A stretch of 64,000 nucleotides of DNA from Rhizocola hellebori (GTDB taxonomy: Bacteria > Actinomycetota > Actinomycetes > Mycobacteriales > Micromonosporaceae): the NCBI RefSeq assembly GCF_016862955.1, contig NZ_BONY01000020.1, forward strand, positions 62,001-126,000, given 5' to 3'. Both the position numbers and the translations under genes were made by a program. The notes beneath the pieces were generated by a model that ran no database searches, was not told the origin of the DNA, and saw nothing but the letters and a program-made list of their open reading frames with translations. Positions 7,986 through 16,967 of this stretch are shown piece after piece. Numbering within the stretch: the stretch's first letter is position 1; each line of letters starts with the position of its first letter.

Positions 7986-8945
7986 TCAGTGCGGCAGCGC
8001 ACGCCGCGGTCGGGTGTCGACGGTCTGCCGGAACCCCTCGATGGCCAACCCGACCTGCAGCCGGGTTTCGGTCTGTTCCAGTGTGTTTCGGTAATGCAAA
8101 TGGCGGTATACGCCCATCAGCTCGAAACTGAAGTACATCGCCATCAGCGGGTTGATGAACAGCTCGCTGCCGCCGGTGCGGGTGGTGAAGTGCTTGTCGC
8201 CGAAGTCACCGCGGATGGCCGAGGCGATCTGCCCGTTGACGATGCTCTGGTTGCCCGGCGTGTGCTGTGCCGCATGCTCGACCGCGTCGAGGTAGGCCGC
8301 GCCTTCCGGGCTCTGCCAAGGAATCGACACCGCCCCCAGGTATGCCCCCGCGCGGTCCAGCGCGGCGATGTTCTCCAGCACATGCGCATGGCACACGCCG
8401 TGAAACGCGTCGATGCCGAACCCGGCGCTGACCACCAGCCGCACCGGCAGCTCTATCCCGGCGACCGCCACCAGGCTTGCCATGTCTTCTTCCGGGGTAC
8501 CAAGCCCAGCCTCGTCCCCGCGCATGAGAATGTCTGTCCCGCCGTCGACGAGCACCACCGCGTCCACATCGAGCAGCTCGACCAGCCGGCGGTAGGCCGC
8601 CCGCAGCGGTTTGACCCCCATCCGCTGGAAGGCGTAGACCACCGGCGCCAGGTGTTGCCCGTCGCCCAGCCAGCGGGCCAGCGTGCGCTCGGGGAAATAG
8701 TTCGACGCGCCCTTGGCTTCGGGCGTGATCCTGGCCAGCCCGGCCGAAACCCAGTCCTCAAGATCTAGCAGGTCGAGGTAGGTGAAAGACAGATTGGCCA
8801 GGTGCACCTGTTTACCCGCCGCCGTCAGCGCGAAGGCAAGCGGCAGGCCGCAATAGACGTCAAATCCACCGCCCGCGCCCGCGATCAGCACCCGCTGCGC
8901 CGGCTCCAGGGCGGTGAACAGCGCAGGCTTGCCCAATGACCACAC
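7986..8945 (-). CDS. DUF1152 domain protein
   Basis: 319 residues from GTG 8945. An N-terminal glycine-rich segment VLIAGAGGGFDVYCGLPLA is followed by LANLSFTYLD and VVLVDGGTDILMRGDE, the pattern I associate with DUF1152 proteins. These look nucleotide-binding but their function is not established. No membrane segment. It is the first part of a two-gene unit with the metallophosphoesterase (9-bp gap) and follows the pentapeptide-repeat gene by 23 bp, so three genes may form one transcript. Confidence 0.8.
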   Translation of the reverse strand: MWSLGKPALFTALEPAQRVLIAGAGGGFDVYCGLPLAFALTAAGKQVHLANLSFTYLDLLDLEDWVSAGLARITPEAKGASNYFPERTLARWLGDGQHLAPVVYAFQRMGVKPLRAAYRRLVELLDVDAVVLVDGGTDILMRGDEAGLGTPEEDMASLVAVAGIELPVRLVVSAGFGIDAFHGVCHAHVLENIAALDRAGAYLGAVSIPWQSPEGAAYLDAVEHAAQHTPGNQSIVNGQIASAIRGDFGDKHFTTRTGGSELFINPLMAMYFSFELMGVYRHLHYRNTLEQTETRLQVGLAIEGFRQTVDTRPRRALPH

Positions 8946-8968
8946 GGCGGAACTATAGCCACCGCGCG

Positions 8969-9589
8969 CTACTCGGCCCGCACATCCAGGCCCAGGCCGG
9001 CCGCGATGACGCCTGCCTGATGCTGATCGATGATGGCGCCTTTGAGCTGGACCGTGAGCGGATCCAATGCGCTCAGATCACTGCCGCGCAGGTCGCAGCG
9101 CGACAGGTCGGCCTTGGCCAGCCACGCGCCGGACAGGTCGACCCCGCGCAGCACCGAACCCTCCAGCCGCGCCCCGGTCAGGTCGGCCTCGCGCATCCGC
9201 AGGTTCTCAAAGCGGGCCTTGCGAAGGTCGGCCCCGGGCATCCCGACGAACGACCAGTCCCCTCCCATCGCCTTGACCAGGTCGAAGCCGGTGCCGTCGA
9301 ACATGGTGCCGACCATCTTGCAGTTGGTGAACGACGCGTCGAAAAGGTGACTGCGGGTGAAGGTGCAGTTGATGAACGCGGCGTCCTCATGCGACGAGGC
9401 GTTGAAGCGCACGCCCTGGAAGGTGCACTCGGTGAAGACCGCGCCCTGGTTCACCGCCTCGGTCATGTCGACCTCGATGAAGGCCACCCGGACGTGTTCC
9501 TGCCCGCTCAGATCGACGCCGTACCAGTCCTGCGAGCGGATGGCCGACTCGGTGGGCGGCGGCTGGTGTCCATGCTTTCGGTCGGCCAT
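8969..9589 (-). CDS. Pentapeptide-repeat protein
   Basis: 206 residues. From about residue 25 on, the sequence is a run of A(D/N)LXX-type pentapeptides such as ADLRK, ADLTG, VDLSG and CDLRG. They should fold into a right-handed quadrilateral beta-helix. Some members of this family mimic DNA and bind gyrase; most have no known role. The repeat tract is interrupted around 95-120. The gene is divergent from the TIGR03086-family gene, with a 55-bp spacer that should contain both promoters. Confidence 0.88.
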   Translation of the reverse strand: MADRKHGHQPPPTESAIRSQDWYGVDLSGQEHVRVAFIEVDMTEAVNQGAVFTECTFQGVRFNASSHEDAAFINCTFTRSHLFDASFTNCKMVGTMFDGTGFDLVKAMGGDWSFVGMPGADLRKARFENLRMREADLTGARLEGSVLRGVDLSGAWLAKADLSRCDLRGSDLSALDPLTVQLKGAIIDQHQAGVIAAGLGLDVRAE

Positions 9590-9644
9590 GCCACGAACCT
9601 AACGCATTTGTGAGCCGGACATCCGGGGGCTAACGTCACCTTTC

Positions 9645-10229
9645 ATGATTGAGCAGCACTGTCTGGCCATGCGGCACAGCGTCAAGCTCGTGGAGCTGAT
9701 CCACGACGATCAGTGGGGGTTGCCGACGCCATGCGCGCAGTGGGACCTGCGCCAGCTCGTCGAGCACATGATCCTGGAGAACCGCGGGTTCGCCGCCGCC
9801 GCGCGCGGCGAGACCGAGGACAAGACGGCGTGGACCGAGCGCAGCTTCGGCGACCTGCGCAGCGACTACGCCGAGTCGGCGCAGCGGGTGATGGCCGCCT
9901 TCGGCGAACCCGAGGTGCTGCAAGGCGAGTTCTGGCTGCCGCTGATCGCGCCGGACAGGCGTTTCCCGGCCCGCCAGGCGATCAGCTTCCACCTGCTCGA
10001 CTACGTGGTGCACGGCTGGGATGTGGCGGCCACCCTGCGCCAGCCCGTCGACTATCCCGATGATCTGGTCGAGCTGGTCCGGGAGATCGCCGATCGCGAG
10101 GTGCCCGACGGGCCGCGGCGGCTGCGGCCGGGCGCCTCGTTCCAGCCCGCGATCGCTTGGCAGGAAGGCGATTCGGCGCTCGACGGCCTGCTCGCCGTGC
10201 TCGGCCGCTCGCCGCGCTGGCCCAACTAG
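9645..10229 (+). CDS. TIGR03086-family DinB/MDMPI-like metal-binding protein
   Basis: 194 residues. The four-helix DinB-like fold is indicated by H6 near the N-terminus, TPCAQWDLRQLVEHMI (~28-43) and a later SFHLLDYVVHGWDVA segment. These supply the three histidines of the metal site of mycothiol-dependent maleylpyruvate-isomerase-like proteins. Many such proteins act in mycothiol-linked detoxification, but this subgroup has no defined substrate. The gene ends in a 4-bp overlap with the stop of the converging cyclase-like gene. Confidence 0.85.
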   Translation: MIEQHCLAMRHSVKLVELIHDDQWGLPTPCAQWDLRQLVEHMILENRGFAAAARGETEDKTAWTERSFGDLRSDYAESAQRVMAAFGEPEVLQGEFWLPLIAPDRRFPARQAISFHLLDYVVHGWDVAATLRQPVDYPDDLVELVREIADREVPDGPRRLRPGASFQPAIAWQEGDSALDGLLAVLGRSPRWPN

Positions 10230-11164
10230 CTTCCGTTCTGCCACCAGTCGAGCACCCGCAGCGCGCGCAAGGTGTTCCAGCGGCTGGGCTCCCCCACGCC
10301 GCCCTCGAGGACAAAGTGGACGCGGCCGGGATGGACGCGCTCGAGCAGCCAGCGCCCGTCGGGTTGCCGCTTGGAACTCACCACCTCCACTGCTTGCGCC
10401 ATCCGCGGATCGGGCTTGACGCCACAGCGGCGGAAGTAATCGAGTGCGCGCAGCACGTCGTAGTGCCGGTAATACGGGAAGGCCAGGTCGAGGTATCCCG
10501 GCTTCACCGGCTCGCCAGTGCTCTTGCGGCGGAACAGGCCCCGTTCGAGCAGATACTCCTCGCCGCCCCGGCGCGCCTGCGCCACCGCTTCCGACCCGCC
10601 GGTGACGCGCTCGAACTCGGCCAGCCCCTCGAGCACGATGATGGTGGTGTCGAAAGAGGAGCGCACGGAGCCGTTCTCTGCCTCACAGTTCCATCCGCCG
10701 TCGGCCAACCGCTCGCCGAGAATCCGCTCCACTATCGGCCTGACATCCACTCCGAAGTAGGCGCCGGCTTCGATCGTCCTGCCGTTGAGGCACGGCTCGA
10801 CCTCGCCGTCGAAATATCGCTGCCCGTCGTGCTCCCAGCGCACGTGCTCGGCCACCAGGGCGATCGCGCGGCGGGCCGCCTGGCCAGCTGGGTCGAGGCC
10901 GAAGATCTGCAGGGTCTGCAGCGTGTGCACGGTCGGTGTCCAGGGCTGGCCCGGCTCGTTTCCGGTGTAGCCGGCCGGGAACAGGGCACCTCCGTCCCAC
11001 GGCCCGCCTGCGTCCTGCAGCTCCAGCAGCCGGGCGCCCCAGCCTTCATGCTCCACGCGGGAACGTTCGGCGGCGATCTCGCCGGGTGAGGCGTCGGTGA
11101 GATCGCGCAACGTCTGCCAGCGGATGGCCGGATCGGCGTCCAGCAGCCAATCGATCACGTTCAC
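10226..11164 (-). CDS. Alpha-toroid protein related to squalene cyclase/prenyltransferase folds
   Basis: 312 residues rich in paired helices. Repeated segments such as WTPTVHTLQTLQIFGL, GGWNCEAENGSVRSSFDTT and DGRWLLERVHPGR follow the alpha/alpha-toroid pattern of terpene cyclases and related proteins. A DXDD or DXDDTA cyclase motif is not seen, so catalysis as a terpene cyclase is doubtful. Homologues in actinobacteria are usually called hypothetical or squalene-cyclase-like. It starts 24 bp after the stop of the last gene of the ligase operon, and could be its final cistron. Confidence 0.75.
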   Translation of the reverse strand: MNVIDWLLDADPAIRWQTLRDLTDASPGEIAAERSRVEHEGWGARLLELQDAGGPWDGGALFPAGYTGNEPGQPWTPTVHTLQTLQIFGLDPAGQAARRAIALVAEHVRWEHDGQRYFDGEVEPCLNGRTIEAGAYFGVDVRPIVERILGERLADGGWNCEAENGSVRSSFDTTIIVLEGLAEFERVTGGSEAVAQARRGGEEYLLERGLFRRKSTGEPVKPGYLDLAFPYYRHYDVLRALDYFRRCGVKPDPRMAQAVEVVSSKRQPDGRWLLERVHPGRVHFVLEGGVGEPSRWNTLRALRVLDWWQNGS

Positions 11165-11188
11165 CGCGGCAGTTTAACGCCCTTCGGG

Positions 11189-12445
11189 TCACGACGGGGG
11201 GCGCTCGTCGACCACCTGGACGAGCTTGCCCGTGCGCGGGTTGGTCACCAAACCCTCGCGGGGCACCCATTCCACGCTGAGATGGTGGATCGCGCCCAGC
11301 TCGACCTCGGCGGGATACAGCGGGCGCGCGGCGTACACCGCGGCGATCAGGTGAGCGGCCAGATCGCCGGGAGGGGTCTGCGCGCACGACAGGCGAAGGA
11401 TGAGCCCGTCCTTGCCGTCCCAGCGGCGTTGCACCATCTGCATCCCGGTGATGTGCCCGGCCGGGTCGGCGGCGATGAGGACCGCGCGGATGTCCTCGGT
11501 CGGCATCGCCACCGTCCCCACCCGGGCGCCTTCCAGCGACCGGCCCACCAGCCGGAAACGCTGCCGCTCGGGATCGACCCACTCGGCGCGATCGCCTACC
11601 GGGTACCGGATAATAGGCATCAGCGTGCGAAAGAGGTTGGTGACCACCAAACGGCCGGGCACGCCGATCGCCGTGATCGGTTCCCCGGTCACGTCGTCGA
11701 CCAGCTCCACCAGAGTCCGGTTGGGAAACGCCTCGTGCACCCGCACGTCGTCGCCGGGCACCGGCGCGCCGACCAGGCCCGCATCGACCGAGGCGTAACC
11801 CAGCGAGGAAATGGCGGCCTTCGGGAAGGCACGGATCAGCATCGGGCGCAGGTCGTTGAAGAGGATGTCACCGGCAAACAGGACCAGCTCGATCGAATCG
11901 GCGGACTGTCCGCGCTGCACCACGCATTCGGCCACCGCGGCCAGCTTCATCGGCTCGCCCGCCAGCACGTGCACACCGAAACTGGCGATCAGGTCGGCGA
12001 TGTACTCGTTGGGCGCGGCACAGCCCACGGGAAGGCGCACATTGTCCACCGGGGCGTGGTGCAGCGCGCCTTCGATGTAAAGGAAACCGCCGTAAAGCTC
12101 GCCGGCGCAGAACAGGTTCGCCACCCGCTGCCCGGGTTTGAGCCCCGCCTGCACCATGCCCGCACCAAAGGCCGACACCGAGTCGGCGTGTTCGGTGCGC
12201 GTCCACGGCGAGAACTTCGGAGCGCCGGTCGTGCCACCGCTTTTGTACACTCCCGCATCGGTCAGCGGCCCGGTCAGCAACCTGTTGTCCGGCCACGTGT
12301 TCGCGGCCCAGAACGCGGCTTGATCGATGATCGGCAGCTGGGTGATGTGCGAGATGGTCTGCGGCACGTCGCTGTACGCCTGCGCGTAGAACGGCGAATG
12401 ACGCCGGGCAAAGTCCACCAGGTCCTGTAACGACTTCGCGGGCAT
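11189..12445 (-). CDS. PaaK-like AMP-forming ligase (second of two)
   Basis: 418 residues. The ATP-binding motif SGGTTGAPK is at 69-77. Further on come SSLGYASVDAGLVG in place of the usual YG.TE motif, and a MPIIRYPVGDRAEW segment (the Y..GD core). The C-terminal domain ends VTNPRTGKLVQVV, the position of the adenylation lysine. The overall plan is phenylacetate-CoA ligase/coenzyme F390 synthetase-like: carboxylate adenylation, possibly followed by thioester or amide formation. The substrate is unknown. It is the last gene of the ATP-grasp/ligase/MFS/SDR operon, 12 bp after the SDR gene. The altered A5-like motif and the presence of a paralogue suggest a different acid from the first enzyme. 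Confidence 0.85.
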   Translation of the reverse strand: MPAKSLQDLVDFARRHSPFYAQAYSDVPQTISHITQLPIIDQAAFWAANTWPDNRLLTGPLTDAGVYKSGGTTGAPKFSPWTRTEHADSVSAFGAGMVQAGLKPGQRVANLFCAGELYGGFLYIEGALHHAPVDNVRLPVGCAAPNEYIADLIASFGVHVLAGEPMKLAAVAECVVQRGQSADSIELVLFAGDILFNDLRPMLIRAFPKAAISSLGYASVDAGLVGAPVPGDDVRVHEAFPNRTLVELVDDVTGEPITAIGVPGRLVVTNLFRTLMPIIRYPVGDRAEWVDPERQRFRLVGRSLEGARVGTVAMPTEDIRAVLIAADPAGHITGMQMVQRRWDGKDGLILRLSCAQTPPGDLAAHLIAAVYAARPLYPAEVELGAIHHLSVEWVPREGLVTNPRTGKLVQVVDERPPS

Positions 12446-12457
12446 GTTCCGCTCCTT

Positions 12458-13309
12458 CTAACGAGACGCCCCGATCCACGTGCGGGCAAGGGATTGAATG
12501 GCCGAGCCGTCCCGGTCGGCCAGCTTGTGGTCCAGATACTTTGCAGCCCAATCGTTTGCGGGAACCCGAAACGGCGGCCGAGCCTCACCGAGGGTGCGCA
12601 CCACCACCTCGGCCACCTCCTGTGCCTTCTGCCCGGCCGACTCCCAGCCCTGCCCGATGACCCAGTCGATGTAGGCGGCAAACGTTGGCGCATAAGGACC
12701 TGAGGCGGCCTGGATGGTCACCCGGTTGATGTCTGGGAACACCCCGAAGTTGGTGTCCGGCACGAACCCCGGCACCACGATCGACACCCGCACCCCGTGC
12801 GCCTCGGCGACCGGGGCCAGGCTCTCCATGAAGCCCTCGACGGCGAACTTGGCCGCGCAGTAGGCCTCGTTGAACGGCTGGCCCACCACCCCGTGCACAC
12901 TGCCGATCGTCAGCAGGCGCCCACGGCTGGCCCGCAGCAACGGCATCGCCGCCCGGCTCACCGCTATCACCCCGAAAAAATTTACCTCCATATTGGTACG
13001 CAACGCCTCCGCGGTGGACATCTCCATAGTCGGATCGAAGTTGGAGATGCCCGCGTTGTTGACCACCGCGTCCAACCCGCCATAGGTGTCCTGCACGCCT
13101 TGCACACATTCGGCGATCGACCCGGCGTCGGTCACGTCGAGGCGGCGCACGTCCACGGTGACACCGGCATTCTCGGCCGCCTCCCGCAATGCTGTCGCCC
13201 GGCCCGGGTCGCGCATGGTCGCCACCACCGCCCACCCGGCGCGCGCCGCGGTGACCGCGGTGGCCAGGCCGATGCCCGAGGAGGTTCCCGTTATCAAAAC
13301 CGTGCTCAT
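12458..13309 (-). CDS. Short-chain dehydrogenase/reductase
   Basis: 283 residues. The start at ATG 13309 is set by a 4-bp overlap with the stop of the MFS gene. The classical SDR motifs are intact: TGTSSGIG at 7-14 for the cofactor, NNAG at 84-87, catalytic S137, Y150 and K154. TMRDPGRA after beta-strand 2 suggests NADP(H) preference (inference from the Arg). Within the operon it probably reduces or oxidises an intermediate made by the two adenylating enzymes or the ATP-grasp ligase. Confidence 0.9.
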   Translation of the reverse strand: MSTVLITGTSSGIGLATAVTAARAGWAVVATMRDPGRATALREAAENAGVTVDVRRLDVTDAGSIAECVQGVQDTYGGLDAVVNNAGISNFDPTMEMSTAEALRTNMEVNFFGVIAVSRAAMPLLRASRGRLLTIGSVHGVVGQPFNEAYCAAKFAVEGFMESLAPVAEAHGVRVSIVVPGFVPDTNFGVFPDINRVTIQAASGPYAPTFAAYIDWVIGQGWESAGQKAQEVAEVVVRTLGEARPPFRVPANDWAAKYLDHKLADRDGSAIQSLARTWIGASR

Positions 13310-14592
13310 GGCGCGCTTTCGGCCAGCTGCGGCTCGGCCGCGGCGGCCGCTTCCCGCTCCCGTTTGGACTGATCCATCAGCGGCTGGATGCGCACCGCGG
13401 ACACGAACGAGAACGCCGCCAGGATGGTGCCGCCGGCCATGGTCACCAGGGCCGCGTCCCGGATGCCCAGCGATGCGGTCAGCAGGGTGACCGCGAGGCC
13501 ACCTACCAAGGCCGCCAACGGAATCACGCCCCACGTCACCGTCCGGAAGGCGGCGTGCATCACGCCCTGGTTCTCCGCCGACATCCGCGACTGGCGCACC
13601 GGCGCACTGCACACATTGATGCACGACATGAAGAAGCCATAGCACCCCATCGTCACCGCGATCACCAGCCCGGGCGGCAGCACGGGCGTGGCGAGTACAC
13701 CGAGGCCGACCAGGCAATGCAGCAACAGGGCGTAGGCCATGGTACGGCCGGTACCGAGCCTTTCCGCGATCTTCGGCGCGATCAGCGCGCCGACGACGGC
13801 GCCCGCTGCGGCGACCGACATCGCGGCGCCGAACGCGCCCACCGACAGCCCGAGGCCTTGGTAGGCAAGGATAGGCAGCACCGTGACGAAGATGGGGCCG
13901 CCGGAGTTCAGGGTGACCGCGGCCACCACCACCCGCCGCAGCACGGGATCGGCCCAGTTGAGCCGGAACCCGACGGACAGCCGCGACCACACCGACCCGG
14001 TCTGGACGGTCCTTTCCCCCCACGGCCGCATGTACTTGAAGCACGCCGCCGAAATCAGATAGCTGGCCGCGTCCACGAGCAGCGCGGCCACCCCCAGCGC
14101 GTGGTAGAGACCCGCGCCGATGGAGGGACCGGCCACTTCGGACACCGAGCCCGTGCCCTCCAGCCGGGAGTAGGCGCGCACCAGCTGCTTTTCGGGCACG
14201 GTGGCCGGCACCGCGACCAGATAGCCGACGTTGAAGAAGATGGTGGCGCCGCTGATGAGCGCGACGCACACGAACAGCAGCGGTGTGCTCAGCACGCCGC
14301 CCCAGTAGGCCAGCGGGATGGCGGCCACCGCCACCAGGCGGATCAGGTCGCACGCCAGCATGGTCAAACGGTTGTCCCACCGGTCGACCAGCATTCCGGC
14401 CACCGGCCCGAGCAGCGGGATGCCCAGATATTGCGCCATCGCCACCACACCCACCTCGAACGCCGAAGCGTCGAGCAGGAAGATCATCACGGTGGGCACC
14501 ACGAAGATGGTGACCCGGTCACCGATATTGCTTACCGCCTGACCGGCCCAGAACAGGTTGAACTCGCGCCCAAGCGACACCGGCAGTTTCAC
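13306..14592 (-). CDS. MFS transporter, probable exporter
   Basis: 428 residues with about 12 hydrophobic segments. The first is preceded by REFNLFWAGQAVSNIGDRV, the start typical of the enterobactin-exporter-like MFS_3 group. The loop 2-3 motif is GMLVDRWDNR. A soluble, Glu/Ala-rich C-terminal tail follows. Its start overlaps the stop of the downstream-strand ligase gene by 4 bp (14589-14592) and its stop overlaps the SDR start by 4 bp, so it is translationally coupled on both sides. In this context it likely exports the product of the operon. Confidence 0.9.
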   Translation of the reverse strand: MKLPVSLGREFNLFWAGQAVSNIGDRVTIFVVPTVMIFLLDASAFEVGVVAMAQYLGIPLLGPVAGMLVDRWDNRLTMLACDLIRLVAVAAIPLAYWGGVLSTPLLFVCVALISGATIFFNVGYLVAVPATVPEKQLVRAYSRLEGTGSVSEVAGPSIGAGLYHALGVAALLVDAASYLISAACFKYMRPWGERTVQTGSVWSRLSVGFRLNWADPVLRRVVVAAVTLNSGGPIFVTVLPILAYQGLGLSVGAFGAAMSVAAAGAVVGALIAPKIAERLGTGRTMAYALLLHCLVGLGVLATPVLPPGLVIAVTMGCYGFFMSCINVCSAPVRQSRMSAENQGVMHAAFRTVTWGVIPLAALVGGLAVTLLTASLGIRDAALVTMAGGTILAAFSFVSAVRIQPLMDQSKREREAAAAAEPQLAESAP

Positions 14593-15815
14593 GGCTGTTC
14601 CCGCACCACGAAGTTCGAGGTCTTGCCGGTACGCTCATTGGCGACGAGCGAGTCCACCACCTTGACCTGGAACGAATCGGGGTCGTGCTGGAAGGCCGTG
14701 CTGATGGTGAAGGTCGCCGATATCAGGTCCTTGCGCAGCCGTGAGGCCAGATCGGGGGTGGCGTCGGGGCCGGTCATCAGCAGCACGTCCACTTTGGACA
14801 CTCTTCCGTTCTGTTCGGTGATCAGGATCTGCGCCCGCGACACGCCCGGCTCCCGCTCCACCTGCTCGATGATGTCGTCGACGTGCAGGCCGAGGCCACG
14901 TACCTGCACCACGCTGTCGCGGCGGCCCAGCACCTGCATCGCCCTGTCCGGCCGGCCGCAGGCGCAGGCGACGAACCGGCCCGCGTCGCCGGTCTGGTAG
15001 CGCAGCACCGGATTGAGCATGTCCGGGTTGAGGGTGGTGAAGTCCAGCAGCTCCTCGGAATCCACATGCACCAGCTGTTCGGGCAGCGTGTGGAAGACGT
15101 CCGCCGGGCACTGCGGGGTGTTGGTGCCCACCACCCAGGTTTCGGTGCTGCCGAACATTCCCCAGCGCTGCGCGTTCGGGGCTACGGCGGCCATGTCCTC
15201 GTCGATCTGCGAGTGCCACGCCTCGCCTAGCCACAACACCTTGCGCAGGGCGGGAAGCGCGATCCCGGCGGCGCGGGCGTGGGCGAACCACAACCGAAGC
15301 ACGCTGGGTGTTCCGCCGATGGCGCTCACCTCACGGGAGACGAAAAGCGACAGCCAGTCGGTGTACTCGTCCTTGGTCACCGAACCCAGCGCGATGACCT
15401 GACACCCCGACAGATCGGCGAACGCGGCGGCCAGGAAATGCGCGCCCCACATGCGGCCGGCGCCCCAGGCGTTGACGAAGACGTCGTCGCGATCCAGGGG
15501 GCGCCATTGCTCGTACACGCCGGTCATGTAGAAACCGGTGGGGGCATAGCCGACCTTGGGCGCGCCGGTGCTGCCCCCGCTCTGGAACAGCCAGGTGGCA
15601 CCGCGCTCGGCCTTGGGCTGCAGATGGGCCAGCGCCACATTGAGATCGTCCTTGACCAGCGGCGCGAGCCCGGCGATGTCGTCGAGTGTGAGCACCTTGT
15701 CCTGCTCGGTGTAGCGGGCGGCCAGCTGCGGCACGGTTTTGAGCCGCTTGAGCGATCGCTGCGCGACATGCAGATACGGCTCGGCCGCTTCTGGCGTAAG
15801 CGAAAATGAGGTCAT
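14589..15815 (-). CDS. PaaK-like AMP-forming ligase (first of two)
   Basis: 408 residues. Motifs: SGGSTGAPK at 79-87 (P-loop-like), GMFGSTET (adenine/acyl site with the conserved E), and LRYQTGDAGRF followed by a CACGRPDRAMQVLGRRD segment resembling the zinc-finger-like insert of PaaK/F390 synthetases. The C-terminal domain ends NERTGKTSNFVV, with the expected adenylation lysine. It should activate a carboxylic acid as an acyl-adenylate; the substrate cannot be read from the sequence. It lies 18 bp after the ATP-grasp gene and overlaps the MFS gene by 4 bp. Confidence 0.87.
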   Translation of the reverse strand: MTSFSLTPEAAEPYLHVAQRSLKRLKTVPQLAARYTEQDKVLTLDDIAGLAPLVKDDLNVALAHLQPKAERGATWLFQSGGSTGAPKVGYAPTGFYMTGVYEQWRPLDRDDVFVNAWGAGRMWGAHFLAAAFADLSGCQVIALGSVTKDEYTDWLSLFVSREVSAIGGTPSVLRLWFAHARAAGIALPALRKVLWLGEAWHSQIDEDMAAVAPNAQRWGMFGSTETWVVGTNTPQCPADVFHTLPEQLVHVDSEELLDFTTLNPDMLNPVLRYQTGDAGRFVACACGRPDRAMQVLGRRDSVVQVRGLGLHVDDIIEQVEREPGVSRAQILITEQNGRVSKVDVLLMTGPDATPDLASRLRKDLISATFTISTAFQHDPDSFQVKVVDSLVANERTGKTSNFVVREQP

Positions 15816-15833
15816 GTCGTCACCAATTCTGCT

Positions 15834-16841
15834 TCAGGAGAGCACGGTAGGAGCGGCGGGCCTGGCCAGCCAGCGTGCGTGGCCGTCGCGGTAGGCGGTC
15901 CAGCGGGCGCGGGTGATGTCGCGCTGGATCACGCGCTGCGGGTCGTCGAAGTCCGGCGCGATCACGCCGTCGGGTTCCAGCTCGGAGAACCAGAACCGTT
16001 CGCCGTCGAAGAGGAAGTCTATGCAGTAGAACGGGATCGGCAGCCGAGAAGCGAAATAGGCGGTCGCCTCCACCAGCTCCGGCGGGGTGTGCGGGAAGTC
16101 CATAATGCCGCCGCGGCTGGCGTTGGACACCGGCGAGCCCGGGTGCGGGGTGCGCCGCAGCACATGCGGATGCGCCACTCCGTCGATGACGTAAACGCGG
16201 TAGTCGACCGTCCCCTCGCCAAGGTACGGCTGAGCCACCAGGGTGGTGTCGCCGCCCTGGGCCAGCGTGGCCAGGCCGCGGACGTCCTCGGAGCTGTGTG
16301 CCACGTTCACGCCGCCCCCGCCGCACCACCCGGCCGGTTTGACGATGGCCGGATAGGTCAGGTTCTCCAGCGCCACCTCGTAGCCGTGCTTGCCCACGTC
16401 ACGCCCGATGCCGATGCGGATGGTCGGGATGACCGGCACCGGCGAGTCGCCGAAATACAGCAGCGTGGCCAGCTTGTCGTTGGCGATCGGCGACAGGCTC
16501 GGCGGGAACGGAAGGTAGAAGCCGAGCTGCTCCAGCACCGCGTAGAGCGCGTACTGATTGAAAATATCCATCGACTGGTACGGCAGCGAGTAAAGCGCCG
16601 TGATGAACAGCGTGTCCTCGGGTGTGACCAGCTCGTCGTCGACATAGACCCGCGGCTTGCCGCGTTCCAGATTGTCGATCGTCACCGCGTCGGGCGAGTG
16701 CATGGTCCAGCTCAGCCCCAGCTCCTGCGCGACCTCGGCATAGTGATCCCAGAAGAACGGATGCCACATCGCCTTGGCCCGGGTCGACTCCCGATCGGGA
16801 AACACCCAGCACATGCGGCGCAACGTGCCGGTGACAGTCAT
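15834..16841 (-). CDS. ATP-grasp ligase, RimK-like
   Basis: 335 residues from ATG 16841, chosen because GGAGGT lies 5 nt upstream, inside a longer open frame. ATP-grasp features: NDKLATLLYF at 121-130, YPAIVKPAGWCGGGGVNV at 163-180 (phosphate-binding loop with the Lys), VAQPYLGEG at 202-210, DYRVYVIDG at 213-221, and metal-binding ELEPDG at 287-292. The fold joins a carboxylate, via acyl-phosphate, to an amine or thiol. It heads the operon and is divergent from the DinB-like gene across 126 bp. Together with two adenylating enzymes, an SDR and an exporter it suggests synthesis of a small amide or peptide-like metabolite (inference). The final metal motif is ELEPDG where many family members have ELN. 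Confidence 0.88.
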   Translation of the reverse strand: MTVTGTLRRMCWVFPDRESTRAKAMWHPFFWDHYAEVAQELGLSWTMHSPDAVTIDNLERGKPRVYVDDELVTPEDTLFITALYSLPYQSMDIFNQYALYAVLEQLGFYLPFPPSLSPIANDKLATLLYFGDSPVPVIPTIRIGIGRDVGKHGYEVALENLTYPAIVKPAGWCGGGGVNVAHSSEDVRGLATLAQGGDTTLVAQPYLGEGTVDYRVYVIDGVAHPHVLRRTPHPGSPVSNASRGGIMDFPHTPPELVEATAYFASRLPIPFYCIDFLFDGERFWFSELEPDGVIAPDFDDPQRVIQRDITRARWTAYRDGHARWLARPAAPTVLS

Positions 16842-16967
16842 CGCGACCTCCATCAAAACTCGCCAGGCGGCAGCTGGATTCTCGCAATGGCCACCATAAA
16901 TCCGCTTCAGATCCGATGCGAATCCACAGGGACAGCGGGGGCTTGACATCTCGACCATGATTGACCC

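Noticed and set aside
7005-8768. 587-codon plus-strand frame across the metallophosphoesterase and DUF1152 genes
   Set aside because: It runs antisense through two genes with clear motifs. Its translation is low-complexity and unlike any family.
10226-11164. Calling the toroid protein a squalene-hopene cyclase
   Set aside because: At 312 residues it is half the usual length and lacks the DXDD motif and QW-repeat set, so only the fold relation is stated.
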